A DNA stretch of 64,000 nucleotides. It comes from Oxalobacteraceae bacterium (lineage in GTDB: Bacteria > Pseudomonadota > Gammaproteobacteria > Burkholderiales > Burkholderiaceae_D). The notes beneath the pieces are model-generated. The model saw only the letters and a list, made by a program, of their open reading frames with translations. It was not told the origin of the DNA and ran no database searches. The position numbers and the translations under genes are program-made. Location: NCBI GenBank assembly GCA_947374865.1, contig CANCDR010000003.1, positions 183,643 to 247,642 of the forward strand. Direction: 5' to 3'. Below, one piece after another: positions 61,076 to 64,000 of the stretch (position 1 is its first letter; each line of letters begins with the position of its first letter).

Positions 61076-61966
61076 TCAAGGCGCGGCGTGCGCGGCAATA
61101 TGTTGGCGTAATAAATGCATGGCACCGTGGGTCGCGTCACTTTGCGGCGCCATGGCGCGCTGCTGCAAAGTCAGCGGCAGGTAGGCGCGCAGCGGCGTGC
61201 CCAGACCGCCGCACAAGGCGAGGGGTAGGAGGCCATGTGGATCGAGGGTGCGGGCAATGACATCGATTTCCGCACCGGCTTGTAGCAGGATGCTGTGTGC
61301 CTGTGTATTGTCGGCGGCATGTTCGATGACGAGCGGCGCCAGCTTGGCAAAATCATTTTGCTTTGCCCGTGCGAGCCAGTCGTACATGCCATTGCGTCCG
61401 GCGCCACAAAATTCGGATACCGCCTGGCCAAACGCATCGTGCGAGACCCGGCCGTCAAGCATACGTTGCGCATAATTGATTGCCCGCAGGCCGATCCAGG
61501 AGCCGCTACCGTCGTCGCCCGCAGGAAAACCCCAGCCACTGACTTCACGATGTTCACCCGTGAGCGTAATGACCTCACCAATAATGCCGGTGCCGACAGC
61601 GACGATGGCGCCGGGCATGCCGAGATGCGCACCGAGCAAGGTCGTCATGCCATCACTGGCCAAGGCCAGCCGAGCAAAGCCGGGATTTTGCTGTTTGAAT
61701 TGTTCGGCCCATTGCAGATTGTGCGCCCCAGCCAATCCGAGGCCGATCGCCATGGATGCCAGCGGCGGTTGCACTTCACCAGCGTTGCGGAACGCCAGTT
61801 CAATCGCCTGAAGAATCGCCGCCCAGGCTGCCGGCGCGCCATGCAAAAGGGCCGACGGTCCACTGCTGGCACAGCCGACTTCACTGCCATCGAGCCGAAC
61901 GACCCGTACCCGGGTACCCGTGCCGCCACCGTCGACGCCGATCAGTGTAGTGAAATTGCTAGGCAA
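61076..61966 (-). CDS. N-acetylglucosamine kinase, BadF/BcrA ATPase family
   Basis: 296 aa of the ASKHA fold. Phosphate-1 motif GVDGGGTGTRVRVV, then AVGTGIIGEVITL and GWGFPAGDDGSGSWIG, typical of GlcNAc kinases. The start is TTG at 61966 with AGGGGA 8 bp upstream. It phosphorylates GlcNAc released by NagZ, beginning the pathway kinase, NagA, SIS deaminase. It has none of the cysteines that bind the bridging [4Fe-4S] cluster in dehydratase activators, so it is not one. First gene of the operon. Confidence 0.92.
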   Translation of the reverse strand: MPSNFTTLIGVDGGGTGTRVRVVRLDGSEVGCASSGPSALLHGAPAAWAAILQAIELAFRNAGEVQPPLASMAIGLGLAGAHNLQWAEQFKQQNPGFARLALASDGMTTLLGAHLGMPGAIVAVGTGIIGEVITLTGEHREVSGWGFPAGDDGSGSWIGLRAINYAQRMLDGRVSHDAFGQAVSEFCGAGRNGMYDWLARAKQNDFAKLAPLVIEHAADNTQAHSILLQAGAEIDVIARTLDPHGLLPLALCGGLGTPLRAYLPLTLQQRAMAPQSDATHGAMHLLRQHIAAHAAP

Positions 61967-61997
61967 AAGTGATCCCCTGGTTAGTCAAATTGCGCTG

Positions 61998-62018
61998 TCG
62001 TTTGCAGCATCGTTTGCA
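61998..62018. promoter_or_regulatory. 9-bp direct repeat upstream of the amino-sugar operon
   Basis: TCGTTTGCA occurs at 61998-62006 and 62010-62018, a 12-bp period, about 32 bp upstream of the kinase start on the minus strand. It may be a regulator site overlapping the operon promoter. Confidence 0.4.
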
Positions 62019-62023
62019 ACAAT

Positions 62024-62067
62024 AAAAAGCGCAGCCTCCGCAAAAGAACTTTACGGATGCCTGCGCT
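62024..62067 (-). terminator. Rho-independent terminator of the TPR protein gene
   Basis: On the minus strand AGCGCAGGCATCCG and CGGAGGCTGCGCT form an imperfect GC-rich stem followed directly by TTTTTATT. It lies about 36 bp beyond the stop at 62104 and separates that gene from the amino-sugar operon. Confidence 0.88.
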
Positions 62068-62103
62068 CACTGTCAACGAGTAAAAATGCTGTTCTGCTGC
62101 AGC

Positions 62104-63375
62104 TTATTTTTGCTTCAAATGCAAGGCCCAGTAGCGCGCCAGTTCGGCAGTACCATCGGTGCCGCCCACAGTTGCCAGCGTCTTGAGCGCATCCTCTTTT
62201 TTTCCGGCCATAGCTTGGGCGATCCCCAAATGCAGTTTGCCATCTTCCATGCGCTTACCAAGTCCTTTGGCAATACCCCGTTCAATCAAGGCCAAGCCCT
62301 TGTCGAACTGTCCGACCTGTACCAGCGCAAAGCCGATATTGGTCAGGCCATTGCCATCCTTACCCGGCTTGTCGGCACCCGCTTCGCCGTTGGCCAGGGT
62401 TTTCAGATCATCAGCAGCATTTTTGTTGACCACATCACGCAGTTTTTGACGTGCTTTAATATCTGCAGGCGTGCCTTCTGCCATCAGGTTCGCCGCATAG
62501 CCTTCATCGAGGACCATTTTAGCTTCGCTTGGAAAGCCAGCCGCCAGGGCGGTTTGTGCCAGTTCGATGTAATCGTTGCCAGTACTCATGCTCTTGGTGG
62601 CATATTGCAGTCGTAAGAGATCAAGTAAAAGCCGATCAGCAAAGCCGGTCTGCAGCTCGACCCGATGTAACAGGTCAACCCAGTAATCGCGCTTTGGATA
62701 GTAGATAACAAATTTTTCCAGTACTTCGACGTAGCCGGATTTGTCGGTCGAGAGCTGCACCGAGCTGCCCCAAAGCTGCAGCAAATCGAGATCAGGCTTC
62801 TTGCCTTCTTTTTCATCCGCGCCGACCAGATTGCGCAGTTCAGTGATCACGAACGGATATTCGGCGTTCAGGTAGCGTGCCTGAATCATCAGGACACGCA
62901 TCTTACGGTCATCGCCCGCTTCTTTCAGAAAGCGGCTCAGATTGGCTGCAGCCTGGGCGTAATTTTTCAGCTGGTAGTAGCGCACACCGAGCTGCTGAAC
63001 CAGCTTGAGCTGATCGCCTGGATTCATGCGTCCGGATGCCAGCAAGGCTTCGAAGGCCTTGACGGTCAGTGCATTATCACCGGCACCTTGGGCAATCGTT
63101 GCCCGCACCGAGTTGATCATGAAACGCTCGTAAGAAGTTTGATCGGCAATCGCATCAAGCTCGGCAAATAAGGCCAGCGCTTCGGTATATTTTTTTTCTT
63201 TGTAGAGTTCCTGTGCTGCCATCAGCGGCTTTTGCACGGGCGGGCGCAAGACCTCAGCCGGTGCCGCCGCCGGGCTTGATTGCGCCACGGCGTTCGACAT
63301 TGAATAAGGGATGCTCAACAGCGCCAGTAACAGCGGAATGGCACGGGGGAGGGTGGAAATTTTGCTTTGTTTCAT
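62104..63375 (-). CDS. Exported TPR-type protein next to the TonB-energy genes
   Basis: 423 aa from the ATG at 63375 (AGAGG 7 bp upstream); an upstream in-frame start at 63423 would precede the signal peptide oddly. Signal peptide ends near SNAVAQS. The mature part is mostly helical with degenerate tetratricopeptide units: AAQELYKEKKYTEALALFAELDAIA, VRYYQLKNYAQAAANLSRFLKEA, NIGFALVQVGQFDKGLALIERGIAKG. It follows exbD in the same direction, as is often seen for TPR proteins encoded with ExbB/ExbD sets. Role is probably as a periplasmic scaffold; not proven. Confidence 0.8.
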   Translation of the reverse strand: MKQSKISTLPRAIPLLLALLSIPYSMSNAVAQSSPAAAPAEVLRPPVQKPLMAAQELYKEKKYTEALALFAELDAIADQTSYERFMINSVRATIAQGAGDNALTVKAFEALLASGRMNPGDQLKLVQQLGVRYYQLKNYAQAAANLSRFLKEAGDDRKMRVLMIQARYLNAEYPFVITELRNLVGADEKEGKKPDLDLLQLWGSSVQLSTDKSGYVEVLEKFVIYYPKRDYWVDLLHRVELQTGFADRLLLDLLRLQYATKSMSTGNDYIELAQTALAAGFPSEAKMVLDEGYAANLMAEGTPADIKARQKLRDVVNKNAADDLKTLANGEAGADKPGKDGNGLTNIGFALVQVGQFDKGLALIERGIAKGLGKRMEDGKLHLGIAQAMAGKKEDALKTLATVGGTDGTAELARYWALHLKQK

Positions 63376-63454
63376 AGGAGTGCCTCTGGTTGAGGTAAGT
63401 GGGGTGGGTGTTTTCACTGACATATCGGTTCACTGTACAGATTCCGGATGTCAG

Positions 63455-63478
63455 ACCGGCCCCCAATTGGGAGCCGGT
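63455..63478. promoter_or_regulatory. 24-bp near-perfect palindrome between exbD and the TPR gene
   Basis: ACCGGC-c-CCCAA / TTGGG-a-GCCGGT pairs with one mismatch and no loop to speak of. It lies in the 169-bp gap between the two minus-strand genes and could be a processing hairpin or an operator. No T-run follows. Confidence 0.5.
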
Positions 63479-63544
63479 GTGATCTTATTGCTATGCGATG
63501 TGCGAAGGGACTACACTCAGTTACTGACGCAGTTATTGTTACAT

Positions 63545-63979
63545 TTACTGAAGGAACTGCTCATTCCCGACCAAACCAATCTTGGTCACGCCCAGTCGCT
63601 GCGCCGACGCCATCACTGCCGCGACTTCCTTGTACGGCACCAGTTTATTGGGGCGCAGATGCACCTCAGGCTGGTTTGGTGTCTTGGCCACGACTTGCAG
63701 GCGATATTCCAGCGTCTCGCGATTCGGAATCGCCTGGCCATTCCAGAACACGGTACCGTCGAAATCGACGTCAATGCTGACGACTTCCGGCTTGATCGTC
63801 GACGGCGGTGGCGTACCGACCGGCATGTTCAAATTGACCGCATGATTTTGGATCGGAATCGTGATGATCAACATAATGATCAGCACCAGCATGACGTCGA
63901 TGAGCGGCGTCATGTTCATCTCGATCATCGGTTCCGGATCGGCGTTCGAGCCACCTGAAGAGCCTACGTTCATACCCAT
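63545..63979 (-). CDS. ExbD/TolR-type biopolymer transport protein
   Basis: 144 aa, complete. One N-terminal membrane helix with the proton-path Asp (PLIDVMLVLIIMLIITIP), then the periplasmic domain (PEVVSIDVDFDGTVFWNGQAI, VHLRPNKLVPYKEVAAVMASAQRLGVTKIGLVGNEQF). GGAG is 7 bp before the ATG. With ExbB and TonB it energises outer-membrane receptors such as those in this window. The partners are presumably just outside the right edge on the minus strand. Confidence 0.95.
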   Translation of the reverse strand: MGMNVGSSGGSNADPEPMIEMNMTPLIDVMLVLIIMLIITIPIQNHAVNLNMPVGTPPPSTIKPEVVSIDVDFDGTVFWNGQAIPNRETLEYRLQVVAKTPNQPEVHLRPNKLVPYKEVAAVMASAQRLGVTKIGLVGNEQFLQ

Positions 63980-64000
63980 TTGCTGCTCCTAAAATTATTC

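Noticed and set aside
61076..61966. BadF/BcrA-family ATPase as possible activator of the dehydratase-like pairs
   Set aside because: It is embedded in an amino-sugar operon with nagA and nagZ, has GlcNAc-kinase motifs and lacks the cysteines needed for the activator's bridging cluster.

Overview
The window looks like a chromosomal segment of an aerobic, moderately GC-rich betaproteobacterium, most likely Burkholderiales and probably close to Oxalobacteraceae. The reasons are the poly-hydroxybutyrate genes (acetoacetyl-CoA reductase and phasin), an sbp-cysTWA-cysB sulfate operon, several large TonB-dependent receptors, betaproteobacterial two-component systems, and dispersed GTGGGCAC-type palindromic repeats. 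This placement is an inference from gene content. No RNA gene, transposase, prophage or CRISPR array was seen.

Positions 1 to about 35,300 form one large catabolic region for an unidentified esterified organic compound. It holds three outer-membrane TonB-dependent receptors (one cut by the window edge), four MFS transporters, a cytochrome P450, four secreted hydrolases (CocE/NonD-type, tannase/feruloyl-esterase-type and two other alpha/beta hydrolases), a di-heme cytochrome c, three class III (CaiB/BaiF) CoA-transferases, a class I CoA-transferase homologue and one LysR regulator. Its most unusual part is a pair of diverged, oppositely oriented cassettes (A at 10,498-14,255 on +, B at 21,312-25,056 on -). 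Each consists of two proteins of the 2-hydroxyacyl-CoA dehydratase / benzoyl-CoA reductase fold followed by a CaiB/BaiF CoA-transferase. In all four dehydratase-like proteins, nearly all positions where this family carries its iron-sulfur cysteines hold other residues, and no ATP-dependent activator gene is present. This suggests a cluster-free and perhaps oxygen-tolerant derivative of a classically anaerobic enzyme family.

A plausible reading, which is inference: TonB receptors bring in the substrate, secreted esterases split it, MFS carriers move the acids inward, CoA-transferases make thioesters, and the dehydratase-like pairs act on those thioesters. The P450 and cytochrome c supply oxidative steps.

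Positions 35,300-64,000 are mostly housekeeping and regulatory. They hold an orphan secreted protein; the sulfate uptake operon with its CysB-type regulator; a MarR regulator; a POT peptide transporter; a pentapeptide-repeat protein; a PAS histidine kinase; a LytS/LytTR pair; PHB genes; an FNR-like regulator lacking Fe-S cysteines; a NarL-type two-component pair; a DUF2721 membrane protein apparently starting at a non-AUG codon; an AT-rich orphan secreted protein; a zinc-type CDF exporter; an amino-sugar recycling operon (GlcNAc kinase, NagA, SIS deaminase, NagZ); and a TPR protein next to ExbD at the right edge.
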